A stretch of 64,000 bases of DNA, taken from the NCBI GenBank assembly GCA_016893485.2, contig JAFEKX020000001.1, positions 3,782,001-3,846,000 on the forward strand. The letters run 5' to 3'. The notes under the pieces were generated by a model. The model saw only the letters and a list, made by a program, of their open reading frames with translations. It searched no databases and had not been told where the DNA came from. The DNA is from Streptomyces sp. P3. Its GTDB lineage: Bacteria; Actinomycetota; Actinomycetes; Streptomycetales; Streptomycetaceae. Position numbers and translations under genes: made by a program. This document shows, one piece after another, positions 35,289-45,335 of this stretch. The first letter of the stretch is position 1. Each line of letters begins with the position of its first letter.

Positions 35289-37642
35289 GTGAGCGGAACG
35301 TCCGAAGGGCCGGCGCCCGCGGCAGACCTCATCCGGCCAGCCGTCACAGAGAGTAAGAGCGAGGCATCACCTCGCACAGTTTCCACCGGGTCCGAGCGAT
35401 CCGGTTTCCCGATTCCGGCAAGTCCCGCAGGTCCGAGCAGTCCGGGGAGCCGACCGAGCGGGCGCCGTCCGGCGAGTGCGGCGGGCCCTACGATCCCGTC
35501 GCGTCCGAGGAGTCCCGGCGGCCGGGGCCGTCCGGCAAGCCGGTCGAGTTCAGCCTGTCCGACGGACCGAGCGGGCCCACCGAACCCATCGGGTCCAGCA
35601 GGCCCGGTCCGTCCGCGTCGCCCGTCGAGCCCGGCCTGTCCATCTTGTCCAACGGGCCCTACGAGTCCGTCGAATCCGGCAAGTCCCGCAGGTCCGGGCC
35701 GTCCAGCGAGCCGGTCGAGTTCAGCCTGTCCGCCGAACTCGTCGGCGCCGTCGAGTCCCGCAAGCCCGGGTCGGTCAGTGAGCCGGTCCGGTTCAGCCTG
35801 TCCGGCGGCTCCAGCGGGATCGACGGGTCCGCTGGTCCCGCCGAACCCGGCGACTCCTTCACCTCCATCGGCCCCGGCGAATCCCTGGCCCCCTCTACCC
35901 CCAGGACTCCCCGAAGCCGGCCGTTACGGTTCCGCCTTCTCCGCCGCGCCCCTCGCGATGGCCGTCGTGGACCGCGACGGCCTGGTGGTCAGTGCGAACG
36001 ACAGCTTTGGCGCGCTGCTCGGGAAGCCCGGGGCCGCGCTCACCGGGATGGTCGCGGCGGAGTTGATGGAGCTGAAGTCGGACGCGCGGACCTGGGATGC
36101 GTATCGGGAGGTGTTGCGTGGGCGGCAGGCGAAGCTGAGTTGTACGCGGCGGGTCAAGCATCCCGATGGGCATGTGCTGTGGGTGCAGGTGAGCGCGGCT
36201 CCGTTGGCCGCCGAGGAGCACGGTGTGCTGCTGTCCCTCACCGACATCAGTGCCCGCCGTGAACTCCAGGCGCGGCTACGGCACTTGAGATGCACGACCC
36301 GGTGACCCGGCTGCCCAACCGCACCCTGTTCTTCGAGCGGCTGTCGGCCGCGCTGGAGGCGGACTCGTACGAGCAGGGCGGTACCGGGCGGATCGGCCTG
36401 TGCTATCTGGACCTGGACGGCTTCAAGGCGGTCAACGACACCCTCGGACACCGCGTCGGCGACCGGCTGTTGGCGGCCGTGGCCGAGCGGTTGACCCGGT
36501 GCGCGGACGAGGCCGGTTACGCCCGGGCGAGTTCGCCGCTGGTGGCGCGGCTCGGCGGGGACGAGTTCGCGCTGCTCGTCGAGGACTCGACCGGGACCGA
36601 CCAACTGGCCGAGCTGGCCGAGTCGGTGCTGAAGGCGTTGCAGGCGCCGTTCGACCTGTCGGGGCAGCGGCTGTCGCTGTCGGCGTCGATCGGCGTGGTC
36701 GAGCGGCACGCGTCCGGCACGACGGCCACCGGCCTGATGCAGGCCGCCGACACGACGCTGTACTGGGCGAAGGCGGACGGCAAGTCCCGCTGGACACTGT
36801 TCGATCCGGAGCGCAACGCGCACCGCATGACCCGCCAGGCGCTGGCCTCCACGCTCCGCCCCGCCATCGAGCGGGGTGAATTCACCCTGGAATACCAGCC
36901 GTTGGTGGGGATGGAGACCGGACGGCTGCGTGGCGTCGAGGCGTTGGTGCGCTGGAACCACCCGCAGTTCGGCATGCTGACGCCGAATCGGTTCATCGGA
37001 CTGGCCGAGGAGGACGGCTCGATCGTGCAACTCGGCCGCTGGGTCCTGGTCACCGCCTGCCGTCAGGCCAGGCGCTGGCAGCTGGACCACCCGGACGAGC
37101 CGCCGATCTTCGTGAGCGTCAACGTGGCCGTACGGCAGGTGTGGGACTCGGATCTGGTCGCGGACGTCGCCGAGACACTGGCCGAGACCGGACTCGCCCC
37201 GCATCTGCTGCAGTTGGAGCTGACCGAGTCCGCGGTGATGGGGTCGGCGGGGCGGCCGTTGCAGGCGCTCCAGGCGCTGAGCGACATGGGGGTGCACATC
37301 GCCATCGACGACTTCGGCACCGGCTACTCGAACCTGGCGTATCTGAGCCGACTCCCGGTCTCCGTGCTGAAGTTGGACGGTTCCTTCGTGCGCGGCTTCC
37401 AGTACGAGGGCGAGGGCGTCGCGCCGAACCCGGCGGACGAGGTCATCGTCGAGGCGATGATCCAGCTCGCCCACCGGCTGGGGCTCTCGGTGACCGCCGA
37501 GTGCGTGGAGACCTCGGCACAGGCGACCCGGCTGCGCCGGATCGGCTGCGACACCGGACAGGGGTGGCTGTACTCCCGCCCGGTGACGCCGGATCGTATC
37601 TCCGAACTGCTGGGGACGAAGGCCTGCAATCAGGCTTCCTGA
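35289..37642 (+). CDS. cdgA: CdgA-type PAS-GGDEF-EAL cyclic-di-GMP protein
   Basis: About 784 residues. The N-terminal ~210 residues are disordered, and codon use shows the real frame changes near 35400 and 35910. A PAS domain follows (AMAVVDRDGLVVSANDSFGA to TDISARRELQARLRHL). After a break near 36288 comes GGDEF (LGGDEFALLVED, catalytic motif intact, no RxxD inhibitory site seen). EAL comes last (VEALVRWNHP and IAIDDFGTGYSNLAYLSRLP intact). Both cyclase and phosphodiesterase could work. S. coelicolor CdgA is a BldD target affecting development. It overlaps the next gene's 3' end by 13 bp. Confidence 0.85.
35411..35803 (+). repeat. Imperfect repeats in the cdgA N-terminal coding region
   Basis: A 21-bp unit encoding PV(E/R)FSLS occurs at 35540-35560, 35711-35731 and 35783-35803, the first two identical. 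A 25-bp unit encoding SGKSRRS occurs at 35411-35435 and 35672-35696, differing at one base. Confidence 0.85.
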
Positions 37643-38748
37643 CCCACCGTCAAACCGTAGGCGTCCGCGATCAGTTCGTACGAGCGCAGACGCAGGTCGC
37701 CGTTGTGGGCGTGGGACGTGAGCATCAACTCGTCGGCGCCCGTGCGCTTCTGGAGGTCGTCGAGGCCCGCGCGGACCTCGTCGGCGGTGCCGTGGATGAC
37801 GTTGGCGTTCCAGGAGGTGATGAACTCCCGCTCCATGGGGCTGAATTCGTACGCCTCGGCCTCTTTCGGGGTGGGCACCAGGCCGGGGCGGCCGGTGCGC
37901 AGCCGGACCATGTTGAGGGCGGCGGCCAGCACCTGGCGGCGGGCCTCCTTCTCGTCGTCGGTGGCGAGGGCGGAGACACCGATCAGGGCGTACGGCGCGT
38001 CGAGCACCGCGCTCGGGCGGAACGACTCGCGGTAGAGGTCGAGCGCCGGGATGGTGTTCTGCGCGGAGAAGTGGTGGGCGAAGGCGAACGGCAGGCCGAG
38101 CATGCCGGCCAGCCGGGCGCTGAAGCCGGAGGAGCCGAGCAGCCAGACCGGCGGGCGGTGCGGGGACTGGACGCCGCCGGGCGAGGTCGACTGGATCGGG
38201 CCGGGGACCGCGTGGATGCGGGCGTAGGGGTGGCCGGAGGGGAAGTCGTCGTCCAGGAAGCGGGTGAGTTCGGCGAGTTGCTCGGGAAGTCGTCGGCGCC
38301 CTCGTTCAGCCGGTCGGTGCGGCGCAGGGCGGCTGCGGTGGCGCCGTCGGTGCCGGGGGCGCGGCCGAGGCCGAGGTCGACGCGGTGCGGGGCGAGCGCC
38401 TCCAGGGTGCCGAACTGCTCCGCGATGACGAGCGGCGCGTGGTTGGGAGCATGACGCCGCCCGAGCCGAGGCGGATGCGCTCGGTGTGGGCGGCGAGGTG
38501 GGCCAGGATCACGGCGGGCGAGGAGGAGGCGACGCCGGGCATCGAGTGGTGCTCGGCGACCCAGTAGCGGTGGAAGCCGCGCGACTCGGCGAGCCGGGCG
38601 ATCCGGACGCTGGTGCGCAGCGCGTCGGTGGCGGTGCGGCCGGCGCCCACGGTCACCAGGTCCAGTACGGAGAGGGGGACGGGGGCGGTGCCCTGCGCGG
38701 TCCCCGGATCTCGTCGGTCGTGCCCCGGACCTCGTCGTCTGCCGCCAC
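37630..38748 (-). CDS. LLM-class flavin-dependent oxidoreductase (group 1)
   Basis: About 372 residues of the luciferase-like monooxygenase fold, closest to the group 1 family of unknown substrate. Landmarks are PLSVLDLVTVGAG, RYWVAEHHSMPGVASSSPAV, LGSGGVMLPNHAPLVIAEQF, LGLGRAPGTDGATA and VWLLGSSGFSARLAG. FMN or F420 would be the cofactor. The GTG start at 38748 has GGAGG upstream. Frame breaks lie near 38695, 38450 and 38290. The 3' end overlaps cdgA by 13 bp on the opposite strand. Confidence 0.85.
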
Positions 38749-38886
38749 GGTGGGTGCCTCCTGTTGTGAGCTGTGCGGTGTCCTTCTCCGCTCCTTCACC
38801 GCGTAACAGGAGGCTGTCTCCGCTTTATTCCCCGAGGGAGAGGCGGGGGTACGGGGACGCGTTGTCGTTCGTGTGCGGCGGCATCG

Positions 38887-38950
38887 TGGCCGGCCGCGCC
38901 CATGCGGCGGAGCCGCGTATCGACGCGGCCCCGCGCCGCTGTGGGGCGCC
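38887..38950 (-). repeat. Dispersed intergenic repeat, inverted partial copy
   Basis: On the minus strand this reads GGGGCCGCGTCGATACGCGG, CTCCGCCGC and GGGCGCGGCC, matching the middle of the element at 23404-23480. It lies in the 211-bp gap between two minus-strand genes. Confidence 0.55.
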
Positions 38951-38959
38951 TCCCACGCC

Positions 38960-39691
38960 TCAGCTCACCTGCACGAGCGGCTCCCTCGTGAACAGCGTCC
39001 CGAGATCAGGCGCGTTGACCTTGCGGTCCGCCAGCCGCAGGGCCTCCCAGACGGTGACCTGGTTGGCGGTGAGGACCGGCTTGCCGAGCTGCTTCTCCAG
39101 GTCGGGGATGTGGGCGGCCGTGTGCAGGGCCGTGTCCGGGAGGAGGACCGCCTCGACGTCCGGGCCGTCCACCGCCCGGGCCAGGTCGAGCACCTCGTCG
39201 TAGCCCAAGGTGCCGACCTCGGCGGCGGTGATGATCCCGGAGGCGCGCAGCGTGACCGGTTCCACTCCCCCGGCGAGCAGGAACGCGGCGAACAGGGCCG
39301 CCACGTCGTCCGGGTAGGTGGCCCCTACGGCGACCCGCCGCACCCCAGTTCCTGCGCCGCGTGCACGAAGGCGAAGGACGTCGACGACGCGGGCAGGCCC
39401 GCCGACCGGGCGAGGGCGCGGACCTGGCCCTGGGCGCCCTCCCAGCCGTAGACGAAACTGCCGCTGGTGCAGGCCCAGACGACGGCCTCGGCGCCGGACA
39501 TGCGGAGTTGTTCGACGCCTGCCGTCAGCCGCTCGGGGAGCCCATCTCCAGGAGTGCGTCGACGCGGTGCGCGTCCTCGCCGATGTCCGTGTGGACCACG
39601 TCGAGGCGGACGTCGCTGCCGAGGAGCTGTTCCATGCGCGGGTAGTCGTCCTCGGCGGAGTGGCCCGGGTAGAGGAATCGAGTGCGGTCAT
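38960..39691 (-). CDS. Asp/Glu-racemase-fold enzyme (maleate isomerase / arylmalonate decarboxylase family)
   Basis: About 243 residues. The reconstructed N-terminus reads RFLYPGHSAEDDYPRMEQLL. The first catalytic Cys is in VVWACTSGSFVYGWEGAQG. In the second half, where relatives carry another Cys (SCTN in the neighbour), this protein has LLPDTALHT, so it may have a single catalytic Cys as in arylmalonate decarboxylase. Frame breaks lie near 39678, 39540 and 39345. It overlaps the upstream homologue by 4 bp (ATGA), so the two were a coupled pair. Confidence 0.7.
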   Translation of the reverse strand: MTALDSSTRATPPRTTTRAWNSSSAATSASTWSTRTSARTRTASTHSWRWAPRAADGRRRTTPHVRRRGRRLGLHQRQFRLRLGGRPGPGPRPRPVGGPARVVDVLRLRARGAGTGVRRVAVGATYPDDVAALFAAFLLAGGVEPVTLRASGIITAAEVGTLGYDEVLDLARAVDGPDVEAVLLPDTALHTAAHIPDLEKQLGKPVLTANQVTVWEALRLADRKVNAPDLGTLFTREPLVQVS

Positions 39692-40109
39692 GACCAGCCT
39701 TCCTGGTGTTCTTCGGTCAGTACCGGCCCCCGGCGGCGCGCCGACTCATCCAGCAGCGCCTATAGGGGCCCACCGCACGCGTACCCAGTCGGCGCGGCGC
39801 TGCCCACATCGTGACCTGGTTGGCCGATACGACCGGTATCCGCAGTTCCGCCTCCAGGTGGGGATCACGTCGTAGGTCGGGAGGTTGGTGCAGCTGATGA
39901 AGAGCGCGTCGGCCTCGCTCTTGACGGCCTGCCGGGCCATGTCGACGACGTCGCGGTACGGCACTTTCCAGATGTGCCGGGTCAGGCCCATGAACGCGCG
40001 GCCGGGACCGCGTCGTGCGGCGTCTCGTGCTCGCTGACGAGCCGGGCCAGGGGGCGACGACGCCGACACCGCGCTGTGGGCGGGGTCCGCCCAGGAAGGA
40101 GACATGCAT
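39688..40109 (-). pseudogene. Internally deleted maleate cis-trans isomerase-like gene
   Basis: Only about 140 codons remain of a protein that is usually about 240-250 residues. The start MHVSFLGGPRPQRGVGVVAP is followed at once by LARLVSEHETPHDAV and then by GLTRHIWKVPYRDVVDMA and ALFISCTNLPTYDVIP. The central part, including the first catalytic Cys motif, is absent. The second Cys (ISCTN) is present. A further frame break lies near 39850. It is either a decayed gene or an assembly deletion. The promoter at 40174-40202 still faces it. Confidence 0.65.
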
Positions 40110-40173
40110 GGCTACACCGGCCTCACCGAGAGAAACGGGGTGACAACGGTCCGTGCGGGCGTCCGTGTTGACG

Positions 40174-40202
40174 AAGGTAGGTTCGAGTGCGAGCGTGGTC
40201 AA
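40174..40202 (-). promoter_or_regulatory. Predicted promoter of the racemase-fold gene pair
   Basis: On the minus strand, TTGACC (40197-40202), a 17-bp spacer and TACCTT (40174-40179) form a good vegetative-type promoter. It lies 65 bp before the ATG at 40109, in the gap divergent from the dehydrogenase gene. Confidence 0.65.
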
Positions 40203-40256
40203 TCCGTGCATGTCAGACGGCCGCGCCCTGTGCTCCCCCGTGAGAAACGGCTCCGC

Positions 40257-41221
40257 ATGACCGCAACTCCCGCTGCTCTGCCCACCCTTCTCGTCCTGGA
40301 CGCCGACCCGCTGCCGAGGCTCGGGAAGCTCACCGGCCGGGTGCGCGTCGAACATGCCGACGCCTCGACGCTCGCCGATCAACTCCCGTCCGCCGACGTC
40401 CTGTTGGTCTGGGACTTCACCTCCCACGCGGTGCGCTCCGCCTGGCCGGGTGAGGGTCCCCGGCCGCGCTGGGTGCACACGGCGAGCGCGGGTGTGGACC
40501 ATCTGATGTGCCCCGAACTCGCGGAATCCGACACGGTGGTGACGAACGCGCGGGGCGTCTTCGACCAGCCGATCGCCGAGTACGTCGCCGCCCTCGTCCT
40601 CGCGATGGCCAAGGACCTGCCCAGGACGCTGGAGCTTCAGCGGGAGCGGACCTGGCGGCACCGCGAGGCGCAGCGGGTGGCCGGGACGCGCGCCTGCGTG
40701 GTCGGTTCCGGGCCGATCGGGCGGGCGATCGTCCGCACTCTCAAGGCACTTGGGGTGACGACCGCGCTCGTCGGCCGCACCCCGCGCACCGGTATCCACG
40801 GCCCCGGCGAGCTCGACCGGCTGATGGCCCGCGCCGACTGGGTGATCGCGGCGGCCCCGCTGACCGACGACACCCGGGGCATGTTCGACGCCCGCCGCTT
40901 CGGCTGCATGCAGCCCTCGGCGCGCTTCATCAACGTCGGCCGGGGTCAGCTCGTCGTGGAGGACGCGCTCGCCGAGGCGCTGACCAAGCGCTGGATCGCG
41001 GGCGCCGCCCTGGACGTCTTCGAGGCCGAACCCCTCACCCCCGAGAGCCCGTTGTGGCAGGTGCCGGGGCTGATCGTCTCCCCCCGCACATGAGCGGCGA
41101 CACGGTCGGCTGGCGGGACGAGCTCGGGACGCAGTTCGTCGCGGCGTACGAGAGATGGGAGGCGGGAAAGCCGCTGCCGAACGTGGTCGACAAGAAGCGC
41201 GGGTACGTACCGGGGCACTGA
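40257..41221 (+). CDS. D-2-hydroxyacid dehydrogenase family protein
   Basis: About 321 residues of the NAD(P)-dependent D-isomer hydroxyacid dehydrogenase family. The Rossmann motif is CVVGSGPIGRAIVRTLKALG. The catalytic Arg is in INVGRGQLVVED, Glu in DVFEAEPLTP, and His in VSPHMSGDT (reached after a frame break near 41088 in a C run). It probably reduces a 2-oxoacid or oxidises the hydroxyacid. It heads a plus-strand pair with the amidase, divergent from the racemase-fold genes, so a joint catabolic role is likely. Confidence 0.85.
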
Positions 41222-41243
41222 ACTCGCCACTCTGGAGGGCCGG

Positions 41244-42640
41244 ATGACGACCGAACTCACCGAGCTGACCGCCGTGGAACTCCTGGACGGTTACCGCAGA
41301 CGGGAGTTCAGTCCCGTGGAGGCGACCCGCGCGACCCTGGAACGGGCCGAGGAGATCCAGCCCGCCGTGAACGCGTTCGTACGGCTCGACGCGGAGGGCG
41401 CGTTGGCGCGGGCAGCCGAGTCGGCCGAGCGCTGGCGGCGCGGGGAACCGGCCGGGCTCCTCGACGGGGTGCCGGTCACCGTGAAGGACATCCTGCTGCA
41501 ACGTGGCACACCGACCCTGCGCGGCTCCAAGACCATTGACGAGCAGGGCTGTTGGGACGAGGACGCGCCCTCCGTGGCCCGGCTCAGGGAGCACGGCGCG
41601 GTGTTCATCGGCAAGACGACGACCCCGGAGTTCGGCTGGAAGGGCGTCACGGACTCCCCGCTGTCGGGCGTCACCCGCAACCCGCACGACCCCGCCCGCA
41701 CGGCCGGCGGTTCAAGTGGCGGGAGCGCGGCGGCCGTTGCCCTCGGCGCGGGCCCGTTGTCGCTGGGCACGGACGGCGGCGGCAGTGTCCGTATCCCCGC
41801 CTCCTTCTGCGGGATCGTCGGACTGAAGCCGACGTACGGCAGGGTGCCGCTCTACCCGGCGAGCGCGTTCGGCACGCTGTCGCACGTCGGGCCGATGGCG
41901 CGGGACGCGGCGGACGCGGCGCTGCTGCTGGACGTGATCGGTGTCCCGGACGCCCGTGACTGGTCGGGCCTGGACCGCCCGCCGGGCTCCTACAGCGCGG
42001 GCCTCGCGGACGGCGTCCAGGGTCTGCGGATCGCGTACTCGCCGTCCCTCGGCGGCCAGGTCGCGGTGCGTCCGGCGGTCGCGGCGGCGGTACGGCGGGG
42101 TGTGGAGCGGCTGGCCGCGCTCGGCGCGTACGTCGAGGAGACCGACCCCGACTTCAGCGACCCGGTGGACCCCTTCCACACCCTGTGGTTCAGCGGCGCG
42201 GCCCGGGTGACGCAGAAACTCTCCCCGCCGCAGCGGGAGTTGCTCGACCCGGGGCTGCGGGAGATCTGCGCGACGGGAGGGGTTTCTCCGCGCTGGACTA
42301 TCTGGCGGCGGTGGACGCCCGCATGGAACTGGCGGCCGCAGGATGGGCCTGTTCCACGAGCGCTACGACCTCCTCGTCACGCCGACGCTGCCGATCACCG
42401 CGTTCGAGGCGGGAGTTGAGGTCCCCAAGGGCTCCGGACACCGGCGCTGGACCGGCTGGACCCCGTTCACGTACCCCTTCAACCTGACCCAGCAGCCCGC
42501 CGTCACCGTCCCCGTGGGGGAACGACGGCGACGGGCTGCCGATCGGGATGCAGATCGTGGCGGCCCGGCACCGGGACGAGCTGGTGCTGCGCGCGGCGCA
42601 CGCGCTGGACGGGGCCGGGGTCAGGCCCGCCGGAAGCTGA
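41244..42640 (+). CDS. Amidase (amidase signature family)
   Basis: About 465 residues. The Ser-cisSer-Lys triad is visible: Lys in VPVTVKDILL, and the Gly/Ser-rich GGSSGGSAAAVALGAG with the downstream GTDGGGSVRIPASFCG. The C-terminus includes YDLLVTPTLPITAF and PIGMQIVAARHRDE. Frame breaks lie near 42280, 42335 and 42525. It hydrolyses an amide, substrate unknown. It starts 22 bp after the dehydrogenase stop, and GGAGGGCCGG precedes the ATG. The 3' end overlaps the convergent DUF3830 gene by 20 bp. Confidence 0.88.
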
Positions 42641-42942
42641 GGCTCTCCCCCGCCGCCCCCGTCCGCCACAGGTCGTTGCAGGCCTCCGCCATCTCGTCCA
42701 GGCCCTCGACCACGGGTCGACGACCGTCGTACCCGCGCGGACCTCGCGGTCGTAGCCGTAGGTCGTGCCGAGTTCCGTGCCGGCGAAGGCGAAATAGCAG
42801 AGATCGCCCGGTATGGGGGTGACCGTGGGGTCTCCAGCGGGGGTTCCGTCTGCGAAGGGCGGGAAAAGGGCGTAGATCTCGTTGCGGGCGTACTGTGGAC
42901 GTTCCGCTTTGCGCGTGCGACCTCGATGAAGTGATCCGTCAT
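42621..42942 (-). pseudogene. DUF3830 (cyclophilin-like) gene with internal deletions
   Basis: Family members are about 150 residues; only about 107 codons remain. MTDHFIEVARAKRN runs directly into QYARNEIYALFPPFADG, skipping about 30 residues. GYDREVRAGTTVVD then runs directly into VVEGLDEMAEACNDLW, skipping about 30 more, before the end GESLSFRRA. The kept segments are well conserved. DUF3830 genes often accompany amino-acid-type importers and are of unknown function. It is divergent from ehuB by 47 bp. An assembly deletion is an alternative to decay. Confidence 0.6.
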
Positions 42943-42989
42943 GTCTTCCAGGGTGCATAACCCGAGACCGGTCGGGTAGCTGCGCGCCC

Positions 42990-43907
42990 ATGGCTCCACC
43001 AACTGGGAACGACAGACACACATCCGGTCACACGCCGGGTCACACCCGCCGGGCACTGCTCGCCGGGGTGGCGGCGGCAGGTGCGCTGGGCGTGGCCGGC
43101 TGCGGTCGGGTGGCCACCGCGTCGACGACGAACGGCGGTGATCTGCTCGCCCGACTGAAGGCGCAGGGAGTCGTACGGCTCGGGATCGCCGGTGAGATCC
43201 CCTTCGGGTACATCGACAGGGACGGTCAACTGACCGGCGAGGCACCGAGGTTGGCGGAGGCGATCTTCAAGCGGCTCGGCGTCGACAAGGTGCAGCCCGT
43301 GCCCACCGAGTTCGGCTCACTCATACCCGGCCTGAACTCGCAGCAGTTCGACGTCGTGGCCGCCGGGATGTACGTGACCCCGGAACGCTGTGCGCAGGTC
43401 ATCTTCGCCGACCCGGACTACCAGGTGCTGGACGCCTTCGTCGTCCGCAAGGGCAACCCGAAGGGGCTGCACACCTACAAGGACGTCGTCGCGAAGAAGG
43501 CGAGGTTCGCCACCGGCACCGGCTACGCGCAGATCCAGCACGCCGTCGACTCCGGGTACGAGCAGGGCGACATCCTGATCGTCCCGGACCAGGTCGCGGG
43601 GCTGAACGCCGTGGAGGCAGGGCGCGTCGACGTCTTCGCCGGTACGGCGCTCACCACCCGCGCGGTCGTGAAGAAGTCCGCGAAGGCCGAGTCGACCACG
43701 CCCTTCGCCCCGCTCGTCGACGGGAAACCGCGCGTCGACGGCGGCGCCTTCGCGTTCCGGCCGACCGAGACCCGGCTGCGGGACGCCTTCAACGTCGAGC
43801 TGCACAAGCTCAAGAAGAGCGGGGAGCTGTTCCGCATCCTGCGGCCCTTCGGGTTCAGCAGGGCCGAGTTGACGGACCTCACCGCGAAGGAGCTCTGCGG
43901 CGGATGA
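42990..43907 (+). CDS. ehuB: Ehu-type amino-acid ABC transporter binding lipoprotein
   Basis: An intact 305-residue family 3 solute-binding protein. An Arg-Arg-containing N-region and lipobox GVAGC (Cys38) indicate a lipoprotein. The fold motifs are VRLGIAGEIPFGYIDRDGQL, SLIPGLNSQQFDVVAAGMYV and ATGTGYAQIQHA. The family resembles EhuB, which binds ectoine/hydroxyectoine. Whether this one does cannot be told, because no ectoine-degradation genes are here. It is followed by ehuC with a 4-bp overlap (ATGA). Confidence 0.75.
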   Translation: MAPPTGNDRHTSGHTPGHTRRALLAGVAAAGALGVAGCGRVATASTTNGGDLLARLKAQGVVRLGIAGEIPFGYIDRDGQLTGEAPRLAEAIFKRLGVDKVQPVPTEFGSLIPGLNSQQFDVVAAGMYVTPERCAQVIFADPDYQVLDAFVVRKGNPKGLHTYKDVVAKKARFATGTGYAQIQHAVDSGYEQGDILIVPDQVAGLNAVEAGRVDVFAGTALTTRAVVKKSAKAESTTPFAPLVDGKPRVDGGAFAFRPTETRLRDAFNVELHKLKKSGELFRILRPFGFSRAELTDLTAKELCGG

Positions 43908-44612
43908 CCTCGGGCCTTTGGGAACTCGTCCTCAAGGGGGTCTGGACCACCGTCCAACTCCTCGTGTTCAGCGGGCTGTTGGCGACCGCCGTGGCCTTCG
44001 TCGTCGGCATCGCCCGCACCCACCGGCTGTGGATCGTCCGCTTCCTCGCGGGCTTCTACACCGAGGTGTTCCGCGGCACCTCCGCCCTCGTCATGATCTT
44101 CTGGGTGTTCTTCGTCCTCCCGGTCGCCTTCGGCTGGCAGCTGGTCCCGCTGTGGGCGGGCACTCTCGCCCTCGGCCTGACCTACGGCGCGTACGGCACG
44201 GAGATCGTGCGCGGCGCCCTGAACGCGGTCGACCCGGCACAGCAGGAGGGCGGGGTCGCGCTGAGCTTCACGCCCTGGCAGCGGATGCGGTTGATCCTGC
44301 TGCCGCAGGCGATACCCGAGATGATCCCGCCCTTCTCCAACCTCCTGATCGAACTCCTCAAGGGCACGGCCCTGGTCTCGGTCATGGGCATGGGCGATCT
44401 CACCTTCAGCGCCAACCTGGTGCGGCTCGCGCTGCAGCAGGGCGCGGAGATCTACACGTACATCCTGCTGATCTACTTCGTGATCGCGTTCGCCCTCACC
44501 CGGCTGATGCGCGGGCTGGAGAAGAAGCTGAAGGCGGGCATCGGCAAGGGGGCCCGCGAGCACCGAGTCCCAGCGCGGCCGGACCGTGGGCGTCGGAGGT
44601 GGTGTCTCGTGA
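43904..44612 (+). CDS. ehuC: Ehu-type ABC transporter permease 1
   Basis: About 235 residues of the HisM/GlnP permease family. Helices are visible (LLVFSGLLATAVAFVVGIA, LVMIFWVFFVLPVAFGWQL, YILLIYFVIAFALTRL), and the EAA-type loop is LSFTPWQRMRLILLPQAIPE. The printed frame runs on into ehuD. Codon bias shows a frame break near 44552, after which the true end is QRGRTVGVGGGVS with TGA at 44610-44612. That stop overlaps the ehuD GTG by 4 bp. Confidence 0.75.
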
Positions 44613-45294
44613 AGTGGGACTGGAACGCCGTGAGCGATTTCATGCCGTACTTCTGGGACGGCCTGAAGGTCACCCTGCAGATCCTGGTCCTCGGCTCGCT
44701 GATCTCGTTCGTCCTCGGACTGGTGTGGGCGCTGCTGACGCGGACGCCGACGCTCCCCACGCTCGAACAGACTCGCGCGGGTGGTACCCCCTGGTGCGCT
44801 GGCCGGTCGGGGTCGTCACCGAGTTCGTCCGGGACACCCCGCTGCTGGTCCAACTCTTCTTCCTCTTCTACGTGTTGCCCGAGTGGGGGCTGACCTTCTC
44901 CGCGCTGACCACCGGTGTCTTCGCGATCGGGCTGCACTACTCGACGTACACGATGCAGGTCTACCGCGCGGGCATCGAGGCGGTGCCCGTCGGCCAGTGG
45001 GAGGCGGCGACGGCGCTGAACCTGCCGGTGCGCAGGACCTGGACGGCCGTGATCCTGCCGCAGGCGATCCGCCGGGTGGTCCCGGCGCTCGGCAACTACG
45101 TGATCGCGATGCTCAAGGACACCCCGATCCTCATGGTGATCACCGTGCTCGAACTGATGGGCAGGGCCCGGCTGTTCTCCCAGGACCACTTCCAGTTCAC
45201 CGAGCCCATCACCGTGATCGGTGTGGCCTTCATCCTCATCTCCTACCCCGCCTCCCTGCTGATCCGAGCCCTGGAGCGACGCCTTGTCCGCTGA
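44609..45294 (+). CDS. ehuD: Ehu-type ABC transporter permease 2
   Basis: About 228 residues. It starts at GTG (KWDWNAVSDFMPYFWDGLKV) and has the HisQ/GlnP fold, with LQILVLGSLISFVLGLVWAL, a periplasmic-side EFVRDTPLLVQLFFLFYVLP, and the ATPase-contact loop NLPVRRTWTAVILPQAIRRV. One frame break lies near 44765. It would form the membrane pore with ehuC. Confidence 0.8.
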
Positions 45295-45335
45295 CACACC
45301 CTGACGAAGGAACCCGACGCCCACGCCAATCCCCG

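Noticed and set aside
43904..44893. Apparent EhuC-EhuD fusion
   Set aside because: Codon bias moves to another frame near 44552, where ehuC ends at 44612 with a 4-bp overlap with the ehuD GTG.
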